Position numbers and translations under genes: made by a program. 64,000 nt of DNA from CBIFVZ01 sp966185765 (lineage in GTDB: Bacteria; Pseudomonadota; Gammaproteobacteria; Enterobacterales; Enterobacteriaceae), in contig CBIFVZ010000002.1 of assembly GCA_966185765.1 (NCBI GenBank), forward strand, positions 62,001-126,000, written 5' to 3'. Positions 37,654-48,921 of this stretch are shown here, piece by piece; position 1 is the stretch's first letter, and each line of letters starts with the position of its first letter. The notes under the pieces were generated by a model that did no database searches, was not told where the DNA came from, and saw only the letters and a program-made list of their open reading frames with translations.

Positions 37654-39528
37654 TCAGCCCAGCAGCAGCTGGTTGATACGACGGATAAACAGGTTCGGGT
37701 CTTCCAGCGTGCCTTTTTCTGCCAGCAACGCCTGGTCAAGCAGCAACTCCACCCACTCGCCAAAACGGGCATCATCGGTGGTATCAGCCGTGCGTTTTAC
37801 CAGCGGATGTTCCGGGTTCAGCTCGAAGATGTACTTCACATCCGGTACGGTCTGGCCCGCCGCCGCGAACAGCTTCGCCATCTGAGTGCTCATCTCGTCA
37901 CTGTCGGTGGTGACAATCGCAGGCGTGTCCGTCAGACGATGGGTCAGGCGTACCTCTTTCACGCGCTCACCCAACAGCGTTTTCACACGTTCAACGAACG
38001 GCTCCAGCGCTTTATCTGCTTCTTTGGCGCTGTCGTCCACGTCATCTGCCAGTTTCTCGAGCGACTCATCCGCTTTTGACACGGACTGGAACGGCTTGCC
38101 GTCAAACTCGGTGAGGTAGCTCATCATCCACTCATCAATGCGATCGGAGAGCAGCAGCACCTCAATACCTTTTTTACGCAGCAGTTCCAGGTGCGGGCTG
38201 CTTTTCGCCGCCGCGTAGCTGTCGGCGGTGATGAAGTAAATCTTCTCCTGCCCTTCTTTCATACGCTCAACATAGGCTTCCAGAGAAACATTCTGCACGG
38301 AAGAGTCGTTATGGGTGGAGGCAAAACGCAGCAGCTTCGCGATAGTTTGCTGGTTGGCGGTGTCTTCCGCCGGACCTTCTTTCAGCACCAGACCGAACTG
38401 ATCCCAGAAGGTCTGGTATTTATCAGCGTCATCTTTGGCCAGTTTTTCAAGCATCTGCAACGCACGCTTGCTGAGCGCGTTACGCAGGTTGCGGGTAACG
38501 GTGCTGTCCTGGAGGATCTCACGCGACACGTTAAGCGGCAGATCGCTTGAATCAATCAGGCCACGCACAAAGCGCAGGTAGTTCGGCATGAACTGTTCGG
38601 CATCGTCCATAATGAACACGCGCTGTACGTACAGCTTCAGGCCGTGTTTATGGTCGCGGTTCCACATATCCCACGGCGCCTGCGACGGGATGTACAACAG
38701 GCTGGTGTACTCCTGCTTGCCCTCAACGCGGTTATGGCTCCAGGTCAGCGGATCGGTAAAATCATGGGCGATATGTTTGTAGAATTCTTTGTATTCATCA
38801 TCGCTGATTTCGCCGCGACTGCGGGTCCACAGTGCCTGGGCTTTATTAATTTTTTCCCAGCTGACGACGGTTTCGCCGTCTTTCTCTTCGCTCTGCTCAA
38901 TTTCCACCGGCAGCGCAATGTGGTCGGAATACTTGCTGATGATGGAGCGCACGCGCCAGGCATCAAGGAATTCATCCTCACCTTCACGCAGGTGCAGCGT
39001 GATATCCGTGCCGCGCTCCTCTTTGGTGATATCGGCAACGGTATACTCACCTTCACCGGCAGATTCCCAGAACACGCCGTTTTCAGCGCTGTCGCCTGCT
39101 GCACGCGTGCGCACGGTGACTTTATCGGCCACGATAAACGCCGAGTAGAAGCCCACACCAAACTGACCAATCAGCTGGCTGTCTTTTGCCTGGTCAGAGC
39201 CCATAGACTCCAGAAACGCTTTAGTACCGGATTTAGCAATGGTACCCAGGTGGTCGATAACGTCATCGCGGTTCATACCGATGCCGTTATCTGAAATGGT
39301 CAGCGTGCGAGCGTCTTTATCAAACGAGACGCGCACACGCAGCTCACCGTCGCCTTCGTAGAGTTCTGGCTTCGACAGTGCACGAAAGCGCAGTTTGTCG
39401 GCAGCATCGGAGGCGTTGGAGATAAGCTCACGCAGGAAAATTTCTTTGTTTGAATAAAGAGAATGGATCATCAGGTGCAGAAGCTGTTTTACCTCTGACT
39501 GGAAGCCACGTGTCTCTTGTCCTTTCAT
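37654..39528 (-). CDS. htpG: Chaperone HtpG (Hsp90)
   Basis: A cytosolic ATP-dependent chaperone of the Hsp90 family. The 624 residues equal the E. coli length and comprise a GHKL ATPase domain ([29 protein letters not shown]), a middle domain and a C-terminal dimerisation domain. A near-perfect sigma-32 promoter lies about 90 bases upstream, so it is heat-shock induced. The IS3-family remnant sits just after its stop codon. Confidence 0.97.
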   Translation of the reverse strand: MKGQETRGFQSEVKQLLHLMIHSLYSNKEIFLRELISNASDAADKLRFRALSKPELYEGDGELRVRVSFDKDARTLTISDNGIGMNRDDVIDHLGTIAKSGTKAFLESMGSDQAKDSQLIGQFGVGFYSAFIVADKVTVRTRAAGDSAENGVFWESAGEGEYTVADITKEERGTDITLHLREGEDEFLDAWRVRSIISKYSDHIALPVEIEQSEEKDGETVVSWEKINKAQALWTRSRGEISDDEYKEFYKHIAHDFTDPLTWSHNRVEGKQEYTSLLYIPSQAPWDMWNRDHKHGLKLYVQRVFIMDDAEQFMPNYLRFVRGLIDSSDLPLNVSREILQDSTVTRNLRNALSKRALQMLEKLAKDDADKYQTFWDQFGLVLKEGPAEDTANQQTIAKLLRFASTHNDSSVQNVSLEAYVERMKEGQEKIYFITADSYAAAKSSPHLELLRKKGIEVLLLSDRIDEWMMSYLTEFDGKPFQSVSKADESLEKLADDVDDSAKEADKALEPFVERVKTLLGERVKEVRLTHRLTDTPAIVTTDSDEMSTQMAKLFAAAGQTVPDVKYIFELNPEHPLVKRTADTTDDARFGEWVELLLDQALLAEKGTLEDPNLFIRRINQLLLG

Positions 39529-39616
39529 TTAGCGATACCTCAACTCTTCCCTTGTGCTTACAGGTCATCGTGTAAGCGTGCGGGTTTGTACGGTTACGGG
39601 GAAATACGTTCTGGAG

Positions 39617-39645
39617 GTATGGGGATACGAGAAGGGGATTTCAAG
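39617..39645 (-). promoter_or_regulatory. Sigma-32 (heat-shock) promoter of htpG
   Basis: On the minus strand CTTGAAA (39645-39639) and CCCCATAC (39624-39617) are 14 bases apart, an almost exact match to the RpoH consensus CTTGAAA-N14-CCCCATNT. Confidence 0.92.
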
Positions 39646-39674
39646 CGGGAGCGTAAAATGCCGCTCCCGATTGA

Positions 39675-40280
39675 TTAAAATCTAATCTTATGACGCCCGA
39701 CCAGAGAATGGGAAAGCGTGGTGCCATCGACCATTTCCAGCTCGCCACCTACCGGCACGCCGTGGGCGATACGGCTGGCCTCCACACCATACTGCGCGCA
39801 AAGCTCAGCGATGTAGTTCGCGGTCGCCTCGCCTTCCACTGTGGGGTTGGTGGCGAGAATCACTTCCTGCATCTGTTCGGTTTCCAGGCGCTGCTCAAGG
39901 CGGTCAAGCCCGATATCGTCCGGGCCAATACCGTCAAGCGGCGACAGGTGGCCCATCAGCACAAAATAGCGCCCGGAAAATTGTCCGGTCTGCTCAATAG
40001 CGTAGATATCTGCCGGACTTTCCACCACGCAAATCTGGCCGTTTTCACGCCGACGCGGATTTGAGCAGATGTTGCACACCTCCTGCTCAGTGAAAGTACG
40101 GCAATCGGCACAATGGCCGATTTCTGACATGGCACGCTGGAGCGACTGCGCCAGGCGCATACCGCCGCTGCGGTCGCGCTGCAACAGCGCAAACGCCATA
40201 CGCTGGGCCGATTTTGGCCCAACGCCTGGCAGGCAGCGCAGCGCTTCCATAAGCTGCGTGAGCAGCGGGCTGGTTTGCAT
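39675..40280 (-). CDS. recR: Recombination mediator RecR
   Basis: RecR acts with RecF and RecO to load RecA at gaps in DNA. The 201 residues show a helix-hairpin-helix region ([14 protein letters not shown]), a four-cysteine zinc finger (CADC...CNIC, about 57-72) and a Toprim domain. The start codon overlaps the ybaB stop by one base (TGATG), indicating translational coupling in the dnaX-ybaB-recR operon. Confidence 0.96.
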   Translation of the reverse strand: MQTSPLLTQLMEALRCLPGVGPKSAQRMAFALLQRDRSGGMRLAQSLQRAMSEIGHCADCRTFTEQEVCNICSNPRRRENGQICVVESPADIYAIEQTGQFSGRYFVLMGHLSPLDGIGPDDIGLDRLEQRLETEQMQEVILATNPTVEGEATANYIAELCAQYGVEASRIAHGVPVGGELEMVDGTTLSHSLVGRHKIRF

Positions 40281-40612
40281 CAGAACGGCATCTTGAAGCC
40301 TGGCGGCAACTGCATGCCAGAGGAAACAGACGCCATTTTCTCTTTCTGCGTCTCTTCAATACGACGGGCGGCATCGTTGAACGCGGCAGCCACCAGATCT
40401 TCGAGCATGTCTTTATCATCTTCGAGCAGGCTCGGATCGATTTCCACGCGGCGGCAGTTATGCGCCCCGTTAATGGTGACTTTCACCAGGCCCGCACCAG
40501 ATTCGCCGGTTACTTCCATTGCGGCGATTTCTTCCTGCATTTTCTGCATTTTGTCCTGCATCTGCTGGGCCTGCTTCATCAGATTACCCAGACCGCCTTT
40601 ACCACCAAACAT
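40280..40612 (-). CDS. ybaB: Nucleoid-associated protein YbaB
   Basis: A 110-residue protein of the YbaB/EbfC family that binds DNA as a dimer. It begins with a Gly-rich leader ([10 protein letters not shown]) and a Gln/Met-rich helix, [17 protein letters not shown], followed by the conserved core with [17 protein letters not shown]. It sits between dnaX (83 bases upstream) and recR (one-base overlap), the conserved arrangement in proteobacteria. Confidence 0.95.
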   Translation of the reverse strand: MFGGKGGLGNLMKQAQQMQDKMQKMQEEIAAMEVTGESGAGLVKVTINGAHNCRRVEIDPSLLEDDKDMLEDLVAAAFNDAARRIEETQKEKMASVSSGMQLPPGFKMPF

Positions 40613-40695
40613 AATCTTCTCTCTATTGCTCGGGCCGCGTAACCCATAAAACGCTTACGCGGCGTGTTGTTGATAACGCACAGCCAGGCTGCACG

Positions 40696-42693
40696 TCAGA
40701 CGGGGCGAATACTCTCTTCATCCAGACTCGCGTCGAAAAACCGTTGCAACGTCTGGATATTATTATCCGCAATAATCGATTCCCGCGCCTGCTCCAGCTT
40801 CTCTTCATAGATAGCCTGGCGCCACTCCAGCGGCGTGCGCTGCGCGGGGCTGTCGTCTTCGACAATCGTTAATTCCACCGGTGCGCCGTGCAGCTCACTT
40901 AGCGCCTGGGCCAGCGCCTGCTGTGCGCCAGAGGAGTTTAGGTGGCGCTGTGACGAACGCAGATGCAGGCAAATAACATTGCCGTTTTGTTCTTTCCAGG
41001 CATTAAGTGCAACCTGCTCCACCAGCTTTGCCACCTTCAGGCGGCTGACTTCTGCCGCCCAGCCATCGCGCTCAATGGCTTCTTCGGCAAGCTTCGCTGC
41101 AAGCTCCGGGGTTTTCTCATGCTCAAGCGCCTTCTTAAGCGCTTTCGGTGTGGCTACATCTTCCACCACAGCCGTTTCGGGGGTCTGCGCCTTCCAGCGA
41201 TAAGCCTCTTTTTTTGCCGGTTTGTCCTGCGCCTGAGGGGCTGACTGGCGCGCCTGCACACGCTCGGTCACCGAGGCCAGGCGCGACAGCGCGGCGTTTG
41301 CAACCGGCCGCGCTGCTGACTGTTGCGCTGCCGGTTCACCCTTTTTTGCTTTGGTTTCTCCCTGCTTGCGCGCGAGCTGACTGCGGGCCTGCAGCACCTG
41401 GCTGATGGCATCCGGCAGCGGCGCGCCCGGTGGCGCAGACGCCTGCGCTACATCAGGCATTTGCGCGGGCGGCGGTGCAACCTGTTCTACCGGTGGCACA
41501 GGCGGTGTAAACGCCTGGGAGGCCGCCATCTGCGGTGTGGGAATAGACGGCACAGGCGCAACAACCGGTGCGGCACTGCGCGGTGCCTCCGGCTCCGGCA
41601 GCGGCTGCTGCGGGTGAAATGCCAGCGCACGCAGCAGCGTCATTTCTACGCCCATGCGTCTGTCCGGCGCCCAGGGCAGCTCTTTGCGCCCAATAAGCAG
41701 CGTCTGGTAATAAAGTTGAATATCTGTCGGTGCGACCGTGCGCGCCAGCTCACGCAGCCGCGTTTCGTCTGCCAGCGCGTCGTTACCGAGCACAGAAGGC
41801 GACAGCTGCACCATCGCAATACGGTGCAGCAGGCCAAGCATTTCAACAAGCAGCGCTTCCCACTCAACGCCGCGCATCGCAGCATCGTTCACAAGCGCCA
41901 TCGTGCGCGGGCCGTCTGCATGGACCAGGGCCTCAATGAGCGTCAGCGCCTGGTCATCGTCAAGCGTGCCAAGCATAGCGCTTACCGCCTGGGTAGTGAC
42001 CTGGCCGTCGCCGCTGGCAATCGCCTGGTCAGTCAGGCTCAGCGCATCGCGCAGGCTACCTTCGGCTGCGCGCGCCAGCAGCTGCAGCGCACGCGATTCA
42101 AAATCAATCTTTTCCTGACCGAGAATATGCTCAAGCTGGGTGACAATCTGACTGACATCCAGCGCTTTGAGATGAAACTGCAAGCAGCGCGACAGAATAG
42201 TGACCGGCAGTTTTTGCGGGTCGGTGGTCGCCAGCAGGAATTTAACGTGTTCAGGCGGCTCTTCGAGCGTTTTTAACAGCGCATTAAAGCTGTGACGCGA
42301 GAGCATGTGCACTTCGTCAATCAGGTAGACTTTAAAGCGCCCGCGCGCGGGCGCGTACTGCACGTTATCAAGCAGCTCGCGGGTGTCTTCTACTTTGGTG
42401 CGCGAGGCGGCGTCTATCTCAATAAGGTCAACAAAACGCCCCTGCTCAATCTCCCGGCAGTTGTCGCATTTGCCGCACGGCGTGGCGGTAATGCCGGTTT
42501 CGCAGTTAAGGCCTTTTGCCAGCAGGCGGGCAATAGAGGTTTTGCCCACGCCACGGGTGCCAGAAAACAGATAAGCGTGGTGGATGCGGCCAAGGTTCAG
42601 GCCATTAGCCAGCGCGGTCAGGACATGCTCCTGACCAACAACATCGGCAAAGGTTTGTGGACGCCATTTACGGGCCAGCACCTGGTAGCTCAT
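40696..42693 (-). CDS. dnaX: DNA polymerase III subunits tau and gamma
   Basis: DnaX forms the clamp loader of the replicative polymerase. The 665-residue tau has the Walker A motif GTRGVGKTS (near 45-53), a zinc module with four cysteines (about 64-79), the DEVH box and the sensor regions, then a Pro/Ala-rich linker and the polymerase-binding C-terminus. It is 22 residues longer than E. coli tau (643), mainly in the linker. I use ATG 42693 (MSYQVLARKW). A conserved -1 frameshift signal at 41341-41347 makes the shorter gamma. Confidence 0.96.
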   Translation of the reverse strand: MSYQVLARKWRPQTFADVVGQEHVLTALANGLNLGRIHHAYLFSGTRGVGKTSIARLLAKGLNCETGITATPCGKCDNCREIEQGRFVDLIEIDAASRTKVEDTRELLDNVQYAPARGRFKVYLIDEVHMLSRHSFNALLKTLEEPPEHVKFLLATTDPQKLPVTILSRCLQFHLKALDVSQIVTQLEHILGQEKIDFESRALQLLARAAEGSLRDALSLTDQAIASGDGQVTTQAVSAMLGTLDDDQALTLIEALVHADGPRTMALVNDAAMRGVEWEALLVEMLGLLHRIAMVQLSPSVLGNDALADETRLRELARTVAPTDIQLYYQTLLIGRKELPWAPDRRMGVEMTLLRALAFHPQQPLPEPEAPRSAAPVVAPVPSIPTPQMAASQAFTPPVPPVEQVAPPPAQMPDVAQASAPPGAPLPDAISQVLQARSQLARKQGETKAKKGEPAAQQSAARPVANAALSRLASVTERVQARQSAPQAQDKPAKKEAYRWKAQTPETAVVEDVATPKALKKALEHEKTPELAAKLAEEAIERDGWAAEVSRLKVAKLVEQVALNAWKEQNGNVICLHLRSSQRHLNSSGAQQALAQALSELHGAPVELTIVEDDSPAQRTPLEWRQAIYEEKLEQARESIIADNNIQTLQRFFDASLDEESIRPV
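41305..41360 (-). promoter_or_regulatory. Programmed -1 frameshift signal in dnaX
   Basis: On the minus strand A-AAA-AAG (41347-41341) is preceded by an internal Shine-Dalgarno-like CAGGGAG about ten bases upstream and followed by a stem (AACCGGC pairing with GCCGGTT). A -1 slip reads GGG then TGA (41338-41336), giving a gamma subunit of about 452 residues. Confidence 0.88.
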
Positions 42694-42784
42694 CGGCAAT
42701 AGGCTCTCAGACAGGGAGAAAGGTAAGTCACAGGAGGATAATGCTAACACAGCCCCACCCGATGGGCGAGGCTGTACTGAGAAC

Positions 42785-43336
42785 TCAGTGTCCGGGGAAC
42801 GGCACCAGGCTGTAGCTTGTGACGCCAAGCTTTTCGAGACGCTGCTCGCCACCCAGATCGAACAGATTGATGATAAAGGCCGCGTCAGTCACTTCGCCGC
42901 CCAGGCGACGAATCAGCTTCACCGTCGCTTCAATCGTACCGCCGGTTGCCAGCAAATCATCTACCACCAGCACGTTGTCGCCCGGCTTAATGGCGTCGAC
43001 GTGGATTTCCAGCTGGTCAGTGCCGTATTCCAGCTCATAGCTTTCGCTGATGGTTTCACGCGGCAGTTTGCGCGGCTTACGTACCGGTACAAAACCGACG
43101 TTCAGGCCCAGCGCAACGGGCGCACCAAACAGAAAGCCACGTGCTTCGGTGCCCACTACTTTAGTGATGCCCGCGTCTTTATAACGCTCTACCAGCAATT
43201 GAATACTGAGCGCATAGGCTTGCGGGTCTTCCAGCAGGCTGGTGACGTCACGAAACAAGATCCCCGGCTTCGGGTAATCCTCAATGCTTTTGATACTGTT
43301 TTTGAGATACTCAAGCTGCTGCGCAGTTGCGGTCAT
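42785..43336 (-). CDS. apt: Adenine phosphoribosyltransferase
   Basis: Apt makes AMP from adenine and PRPP for purine salvage. The 183 residues match E. coli, with the PRPP-binding loop [13 protein letters not shown] and the flexible-loop region [14 protein letters not shown] use ATG 43336 ([11 protein letters not shown]); the open frame upstream is leader. It lies 91 bases before dnaX on the same strand, in the order conserved in enterobacteria. Confidence 0.96.
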   Translation of the reverse strand: MTATAQQLEYLKNSIKSIEDYPKPGILFRDVTSLLEDPQAYALSIQLLVERYKDAGITKVVGTEARGFLFGAPVALGLNVGFVPVRKPRKLPRETISESYELEYGTDQLEIHVDAIKPGDNVLVVDDLLATGGTIEATVKLIRRLGGEVTDAAFIINLFDLGGEQRLEKLGVTSYSLVPFPGH

Positions 43337-43483
43337 AGTTACTTGCCTGAAAAATACGGTATTACCCACAGCGTGAAAGGTTCACAAGAGACACCTCTGC
43401 TTAGTTTATAAGCATCGCGCTGCGCTCGAAAACGCCAGAATTTACTGGCTGTGGGCGGCAATTGCAACCACCGTCGTCCGACT

Positions 43484-43861
43484 TCACGGCTTTTCTTGCT
43501 TTTCATCAACCACCGGGATGCGCCACATAAAGAGTAGCAGCGCACCAAGAATCAGCAGTAGCAAAACGCGCACCCAGGTCATTTGCACCAGCCACAGCGA
43601 AACGGCAAAGGTGATGAGTATAAACACCACTGCGCGCGGTTTTGCACCTGGCGGCATAGCACGATAGCGCTGCCAGTAGCGCAGATAGCCACCAAACCAG
43701 GAACGGTACATCAGCCAGTGGTGAAAGCGCGGCGACGAACGCGCAAAACACCAGGCTGCCAGCAGGATAAACGGTGTGGTCGGCAACAGCGGTAACACTA
43801 TGCCCAGCGTACCGAGTGCTACCGCTAACCAGCCCGTCATGATTAAAATGTATTTACCCAT
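43484..43861 (-). CDS. ybaN: Inner membrane protein YbaN (DUF454)
   Basis: A 125-residue membrane protein with helices at about 4-22 and 75-115. Between them lies the family signature LPTTPFILLAAWCFARSSPRFH, then a charged loop. The length equals E. coli YbaN. I use ATG 43861, giving MGKYILIMTGWLAVALG; codons upstream of it overlap the priC region. It is divergent from priC. The molecular role is unknown. Confidence 0.92.
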   Translation of the reverse strand: MGKYILIMTGWLAVALGTLGIVLPLLPTTPFILLAAWCFARSSPRFHHWLMYRSWFGGYLRYWQRYRAMPPGAKPRAVVFILITFAVSLWLVQMTWVRVLLLLILGALLLFMWRIPVVDEKQEKP

Positions 43862-43926
43862 AGGTTGCTTCCATACCGCGACGCCGCCACTGTAGCATAA
43901 CCGCCGGTCATCGCCCCGGGGAGATA

Positions 43927-44454
43927 ATGAAGAGCCACCCGTTAACTGAAACACTGGACGCCCGCATTGCCGAACTGACGGTACTGATTGCTCCAATGAG
44001 CGCGCATCGTGCGCTCTCAGCGCGTTTTGACCGTCAGCTATTTACCACCCGCAGCACACTGCTGGGGGACTGCCTGCGAGAAATTGAAGATAACGGACAG
44101 CGGCTGAAAGAGGCTGTTGCCAGAAATAACGTTGAACAAACGGCATGGCTGGCAGAACACCTGGTCGCCCAGATTGCCGCGATCACGCGCGAGGTGGCTA
44201 CCGGCGAGCTGCGCCGCTTTGATACCACACGACCATCACTGGCAAAACTGAATGAAAAACTATTACAACATCAGGACTATGAGCGGCGGTTGCTGGCGAT
44301 GAAAAACACCCGCGCGGCGCAACTGGCACAGGTAGAAACGCTGGCAGATCAGCAGCGACTGGTGCGTGAACTGGAGGCCCTGGACGGGCGCATCGCCCGC
44401 TGTCGTGACGCGCTGGCAAAAATAACCCGCGTGCTGGAACGTCGCACGCGCTGA
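43927..44454 (+). CDS. priC: Primosomal replication protein PriC (N')
   Basis: PriC restarts stalled replication forks by helping load DnaB. The 175-residue, helix-rich, basic protein matches E. coli in length and ends with a basic tail (KITRVLERRTR). GGGGAGATA precedes ATG 43927. rsmS follows after 18 bases, so the two are probably co-transcribed. Confidence 0.93.
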   Translation: MKSHPLTETLDARIAELTVLIAPMSAHRALSARFDRQLFTTRSTLLGDCLREIEDNGQRLKEAVARNNVEQTAWLAEHLVAQIAAITREVATGELRRFDTTRPSLAKLNEKLLQHQDYERRLLAMKNTRAAQLAQVETLADQQRLVRELEALDGRIARCRDALAKITRVLERRTR

Positions 44455-44472
44455 TAGTAAACAGGAGAAGCT

Positions 44473-44634
44473 ATGTCGCTGGAAACCGCCCCGGATGAGG
44501 TCAAACTGGCCGTAGATTTAATTATGTTACTGGAAGAGAACGCCGTCCCGACGCACACCGCGCTGGCGGCGCTGGATATTGTGCGTCAGGACTTTTTACG
44601 CAAACAGGCGCAGCAAACACCGGCATCAGACTGA
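44473..44634 (+). CDS. rsmS: Pleiotropic regulator RsmS (YbaM), 53 residues
   Basis: A 53-codon gene from ATG 44473 behind AGGAG. The peptide begins [20 protein letters not shown], close to E. coli YbaM, which has the same length. In Pectobacterium the homologue RsmS modulates secondary metabolism and virulence. Its last nine bases overlap the end of the convergent mscK gene. Confidence 0.92.
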   Translation: MSLETAPDEVKLAVDLIMLLEENAVPTHTALAALDIVRQDFLRKQAQQTPASD

Positions 44635-47600
44635 GGCTGGTGCGCTGTCTTCACCTTTATTACTGATATCACGCTTCACTTCAGTGACTTCGTCGCCTTT
44701 GTCATTGCGCAGATGCACCTCAAGCGTATTAAACGCGATATCGATATTGTTCTCGCGGCACAGCCGTTCAATCGTTCGGTTCACCGCGTCCAGCGTGGCG
44801 TTGCGATCGCCCAGCTCACGTACATAGAACTGCAGTTCGTGATCCAGCGAGCTTTGACCAAAGGTCAGGAAGAACACCAGGGGCTGGGGTTCGTGCATCA
44901 CTTTTGGATGATCGTTTGCCGCCTGTAGCAGGATTTTCTTCACTTTTTCCAGATCCGAACCGTAAGCCACCCCAAGTTTTATCACCACACGGGTAACCGT
45001 ATCGCTGAGCGACCAGTTGATCAGTCGTTCGGTGACAAACGCCTTGTTCGGCACAATGACCTCTTTGCGATCGAAGTCGGTGATGGTCGTTGCACGAATG
45101 CGGATTTTACTGACTGAGCCTGAATACGTGCCGATGGTGATGGTATCGCCAATGCGGATTGGGCGCTCAAACAGAATGATGAGACCTGCAATAAAGTTAC
45201 CGAACACTTCCTGTAGACCGAAACCAAGACCTACCGACAACCCGGCTGCCATCCACTGCAGTTTGTCCCAGGAAATTCCAAGCGACCCGAACACCACAAT
45301 GGCGCCAGCGGCAATGATCACGTAATTAAGAATGGTGGTAATCGCATACGACGAACCCTGGCGCATTTTAAGTCGGGAGAGCACCAGCACCTCCAGTAGC
45401 CCTGGCAGGTTGCGAATCAGCGCCCAGGCTAACATAAACGCCACCACCGCAAAGAGCAGACTGCCCATCGTCACGCTTTTTGTCACCGTGGCTCCCGCCT
45501 CGGTGGTGCTGTAGCTCCACAGTAAAATGCTGTCGAGATAAGAGAAAACAGTGATTAAATCAGACCAGATAGCCCAGAACACCACCGCAAACAGCGCAAA
45601 CATGGCAAGGGTGGTGATGCGCAGCGTCTGCTGGTTGACCTGGTCAAGCCCGAGCGGCGGTTCTTCTACCGGCTCACTACTGCCTTCTGTCCCCTCTTTA
45701 GTCATTGCCTCACGCCGCGCCAGGGCACGTCGCCAGGCTATACGCCGCGCCGCCACGCTCAGCCCGCGTAAAATCGTCTGGTAAAGCAAGTTCCAGATAA
45801 TGACCAGATACACGGTATCAATCCAGCGATGCGCCAGACGCAGCGTGGTATAGAAATAGCCCATTGCAGTAAGCACCAGCAGACCAATCGGCACCAGCGA
45901 CAGCACGGTAATCGTTACCAGCCGCACGGTATGCGACTCTTTATCACGCCACGCATCGCGGCACATCGGCCACATCAACCCGGCAATCACCAGCAGGTTG
46001 AGGAATACCATAAACTGGCCGAGCACATCGTTCATCAGGTGTAGCGGCGAATGCGCCCCCACGACGCTCCAGCAAAGCATGGGTAATAACGCGAGGCTGA
46101 TGCGCACAATCTGGCGACGATAGTGGCGCACTTTTGCAGTTGGAATGGCGAAGTGACGCTCGGCCACACCGCCCTGCTCCAGCACCCGCCAGCTCACCCC
46201 AAACACCAGCCAGAACATCGCCAGCTCTTTGCCAAAACTCCACATCAGTTCACTGACGTTAAGCTTCATAAACAGCAACACCAGCCCCACTGCCAGCAGC
46301 AACAGGCACACCGGCAGCGCGCGTACCACGTTAATCAGCAGCGCTTTTGGCGTATGCCCCTGGCTGTCGTTATGCAAATGCCCCACGTCACCGGCGAGCG
46401 CTTCAAGGCGTTGATTCAGCCAGCGAAAACGCCAGCGCACCAGACCCGCCAGCAGCAGTAACGGCAGCGCCACCAGCAACGATGCGCCCAGAGAATGACG
46501 CGCGCGCTCCCAGTTGCCTTCGATTTTCATTGACTCAAGCTGGCTTTGCAGCGCCTGCGGGAAGGCCTTAATCCACTCCCAGTCCATCGGTTTATTGGAG
46601 GTGACCCAGAAAATTTGCTGAGTCAGGGTCTGCTGTAATCGCTGGCTGGAGCTCATCAGCTGCTGCTGGTTCATCTGCAAATTAATCGCCAGCATCAGCT
46701 GGCTACCCAATTGCTTGTTAAGCTGATCGAGCAACTCGCGGCGCATATCCACCACTTCCAGCAGTGCATCCTTTACTTCCTTGTTGCTGGCAATTTCCTG
46801 TTGCTGTTCTTTTGACTGACTTTGAATCAGTTGGGTAACAAAATCATCGCCTTTAAACAGCGCATCGCGCTGCTGGTTAAGGTCAAACTGTTCCAGGCGC
46901 AGATCGGCAATACGACCCGTCATATCCTGCATGTCGTCCGCAGACGGCAGATTTTGCTGCTGCTGATAAAGAATACGCGACAGCAGCAGGCTGCCCTTAA
47001 GCATGGCAATTTGTTCTTTCAGGCTGCGCTCGGACTGGAGCGTACGGTCAAGCCAGGTCTTAACCTGGATATTGCGCTGCACCAGTTCGTTGCCGCGTTG
47101 AGTGGCTTCAATCAGCCGCTCGCTCAGCCGATGGTTAACCTCAAGTTCCTGCCTGACCAGCGGGTTATCCTGAATGGCCGCGCCCTCTTCCGGCGTTATG
47201 GCCTCCTGCGCGGTCTTTTCCGTCAGTGTCAAACGTTTGGTGCTCAGTGCTGCCTGCATCAGCTGTAGCTGATGTTCAAGGCGAGTGATATGCGCTGTAG
47301 TGTAGTCGCGCTGCTTTTGCAACGAATCCTGCAACGTGGTGTTGCCTTCAAGGCTGTCACGCTGCTGCTCAATTTGCGCATTGAGTAGCGCCTGCTGGGT
47401 CAGTAGCAGAGCTTCCTGACTTGAGCGCAGCGGGGCGCCTGTGGTCGCACCACTCAGGCGCGTACGCACCTGTTGTAACTGCTCAGTTGCCGCATACATG
47501 GCGCTTTGCACCCGTTCTGGCTGTGTCTGAAGCGACACCAGTTGGCTGTTGAGCGTGGAGAGATCGCTTTGCGCTGATTGCAGGTCATCAAACGCCTGTG

Positions 47601-48015
47601 AAACCAGCTGTTCAAGCTGGCGCAACGACAAGGTGCCAAGGCTTTTAGCATACGCCGCATCGTCCTGCGTCTGCTGACCGTAGGCCTCAAGCTCCTCAGT
47701 CGCCTGGCGCATTTTTTCCGGCGCTTCTTTTATTTGTTTGCGCTGCTCCAGCGCCTCGTTTTTAACCCTGTCGATTTTATCAAGGACTTCCAGGGTCTGG
47801 TTGAGGTCCTGCTGCACCAGCTTATCCTGCGTGGACAGGTTTTTCTGCTTATTGAGCGTATCAAGCTGGCTTTGTATATCCTGGCGCGCAGGCAGGTCAC
47901 TGCTCACTCGCGCCTGTACCCCAGGCGTACAGAGCAGCCAACCACAAAGAAAAATTAACGTTATCACAACCGCGAAAGCGGATTTCCGCAATCTTAAAGC
48001 GTGCTGTAGAGTCAT
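44626..48015 (-). CDS. mscK: Potassium-dependent mechanosensitive channel MscK
   Basis: A large inner-membrane channel that opens on membrane tension when external potassium is high. The 1129 residues start with a signal or membrane segment (about 10-30), then a long Gln-rich coiled-coil periplasmic domain (about 35-480), multiple membrane helices (about 500-900) and the MscS-like pore and beta domain ([13 protein letters not shown], then IGDTITIG). I choose ATG 48015, though its ribosome binding site is weak, because the longer frame adds 21 unrelated residues. It overlaps rsmS tail-to-tail. Confidence 0.92.
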   Translation of the reverse strand: MTLQHALRLRKSAFAVVITLIFLCGWLLCTPGVQARVSSDLPARQDIQSQLDTLNKQKNLSTQDKLVQQDLNQTLEVLDKIDRVKNEALEQRKQIKEAPEKMRQATEELEAYGQQTQDDAAYAKSLGTLSLRQLEQLVSQAFDDLQSAQSDLSTLNSQLVSLQTQPERVQSAMYAATEQLQQVRTRLSGATTGAPLRSSQEALLLTQQALLNAQIEQQRDSLEGNTTLQDSLQKQRDYTTAHITRLEHQLQLMQAALSTKRLTLTEKTAQEAITPEEGAAIQDNPLVRQELEVNHRLSERLIEATQRGNELVQRNIQVKTWLDRTLQSERSLKEQIAMLKGSLLLSRILYQQQQNLPSADDMQDMTGRIADLRLEQFDLNQQRDALFKGDDFVTQLIQSQSKEQQQEIASNKEVKDALLEVVDMRRELLDQLNKQLGSQLMLAINLQMNQQQLMSSSQRLQQTLTQQIFWVTSNKPMDWEWIKAFPQALQSQLESMKIEGNWERARHSLGASLLVALPLLLLAGLVRWRFRWLNQRLEALAGDVGHLHNDSQGHTPKALLINVVRALPVCLLLLAVGLVLLFMKLNVSELMWSFGKELAMFWLVFGVSWRVLEQGGVAERHFAIPTAKVRHYRRQIVRISLALLPMLCWSVVGAHSPLHLMNDVLGQFMVFLNLLVIAGLMWPMCRDAWRDKESHTVRLVTITVLSLVPIGLLVLTAMGYFYTTLRLAHRWIDTVYLVIIWNLLYQTILRGLSVAARRIAWRRALARREAMTKEGTEGSSEPVEEPPLGLDQVNQQTLRITTLAMFALFAVVFWAIWSDLITVFSYLDSILLWSYSTTEAGATVTKSVTMGSLLFAVVAFMLAWALIRNLPGLLEVLVLSRLKMRQGSSYAITTILNYVIIAAGAIVVFGSLGISWDKLQWMAAGLSVGLGFGLQEVFGNFIAGLIILFERPIRIGDTITIGTYSGSVSKIRIRATTITDFDRKEVIVPNKAFVTERLINWSLSDTVTRVVIKLGVAYGSDLEKVKKILLQAANDHPKVMHEPQPLVFFLTFGQSSLDHELQFYVRELGDRNATLDAVNRTIERLCRENNIDIAFNTLEVHLRNDKGDEVTEVKRDISNKGEDSAPASV

Positions 48016-48126
48016 GGCATCTGTGGCGGCCAAGCCGCAAGAGGAGGTGAGGAAAGTCTGATTGGCGCAGAATAGCACGCCTTTTGTACAGGTAACAGTC
48101 GTCTGATGGCACGGAGTTTTCTTAAA

Positions 48127-48777
48127 TTACATGCCGCTCGACGTGGCCTGGCGCAGGGTCGGGCAGTGCTGAAACATCTCAAGCAGAATGGCCACGTAAT
48201 CGCGCGCTTCGCGTTTGAGGTCAAAGGAGTCTGGCGCGAATAGCCAGCTTTCCATTATGCCGGTCATATAACAGCGCATTAATATTGCTGCGCGACGGGT
48301 CATCAGATTTTGCGGCAGCATACCGGCCGCCCGGCACAGATTAAGCGTGCTTTCGATACGCTCATAACCTTCCATGTAAAGACTGCGCTGCGCCTGCTGA
48401 ACGGTCGCCATTTCCCCAACAAATTCACATTTATGGAATATGATTTCCATCATAAGACGACGTCTTTCTTCTGTTACCGTCGTCTCCAGAATGTAAACTA
48501 GTAACTCTCTTAATGCAGAAAGTGGATCGCCAGGAAATTTTGCCCGATACTCAATCTCTAAATCACCGATATCGGACTCTGAAAGCTCCCAGATTTCATT
48601 AAATAAATCCGACTTGTTACGAAAATGCCAGTAGATAGCGCCACGGGTTACACCTGCCGCGTGTGCAATGTCTGCAAGCGACGTCGATGAAACGCCTTTT
48701 TCTGAGAAAAGACGCAGCGCTACATCCAGTATGTGCTGACGAGTTTCAAGCGCCTGCTGTTTGGTTTTTCGTGCCAT
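48127..48777 (-). CDS. acrR: AcrAB repressor AcrR (TetR family)
   Basis: A 216-residue TetR-type repressor with an N-terminal HTH ([20 protein letters not shown], about 33-52) and a C-terminal ligand-binding domain. It represses acrAB and itself, and binds drugs. It is divergent from acrA. The operator, an inverted repeat, lies about 30 bases in front of its start codon. The length and sequence match E. coli AcrR. Confidence 0.95.
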   Translation of the reverse strand: MARKTKQQALETRQHILDVALRLFSEKGVSSTSLADIAHAAGVTRGAIYWHFRNKSDLFNEIWELSESDIGDLEIEYRAKFPGDPLSALRELLVYILETTVTEERRRLMMEIIFHKCEFVGEMATVQQAQRSLYMEGYERIESTLNLCRAAGMLPQNLMTRRAAILMRCYMTGIMESWLFAPDSFDLKREARDYVAILLEMFQHCPTLRQATSSGM

Positions 48778-48806
48778 CAGTGGAAGGATTTACAGGAGTT
48801 CAGATT

Positions 48807-48830
48807 TACATACATTTATGAATGTATGTA
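48807..48830. promoter_or_regulatory. AcrR operator
   Basis: A 24-bp inverted repeat made of TACATACATT and AATGTATGTA around a short centre, lying between acrR and acrA. It matches the known AcrR box of E. coli at all but about one position. Confidence 0.88.
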
Positions 48831-48921
48831 CCATAGCACGACGATAATATAAACGCAGCAATGGGTTTGTGGACATTTGACCCTTGATCAAATTTTGAAA
48901 TCGGACACTCGAGGTTTACCT

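Noticed and set aside
37314..37775. 153-residue minus-strand open frame spanning the lipoprotein gene, the IS remnant and the htpG end
   Set aside because: It only chains together the genuine IS orfA start with antisense sequence of neighbouring genes.
41323..42276. 317-residue plus-strand open frame within dnaX
   Set aside because: The protein is an Arg/Gln-rich shadow of dnaX and overlaps its essential ATPase region and frameshift site.
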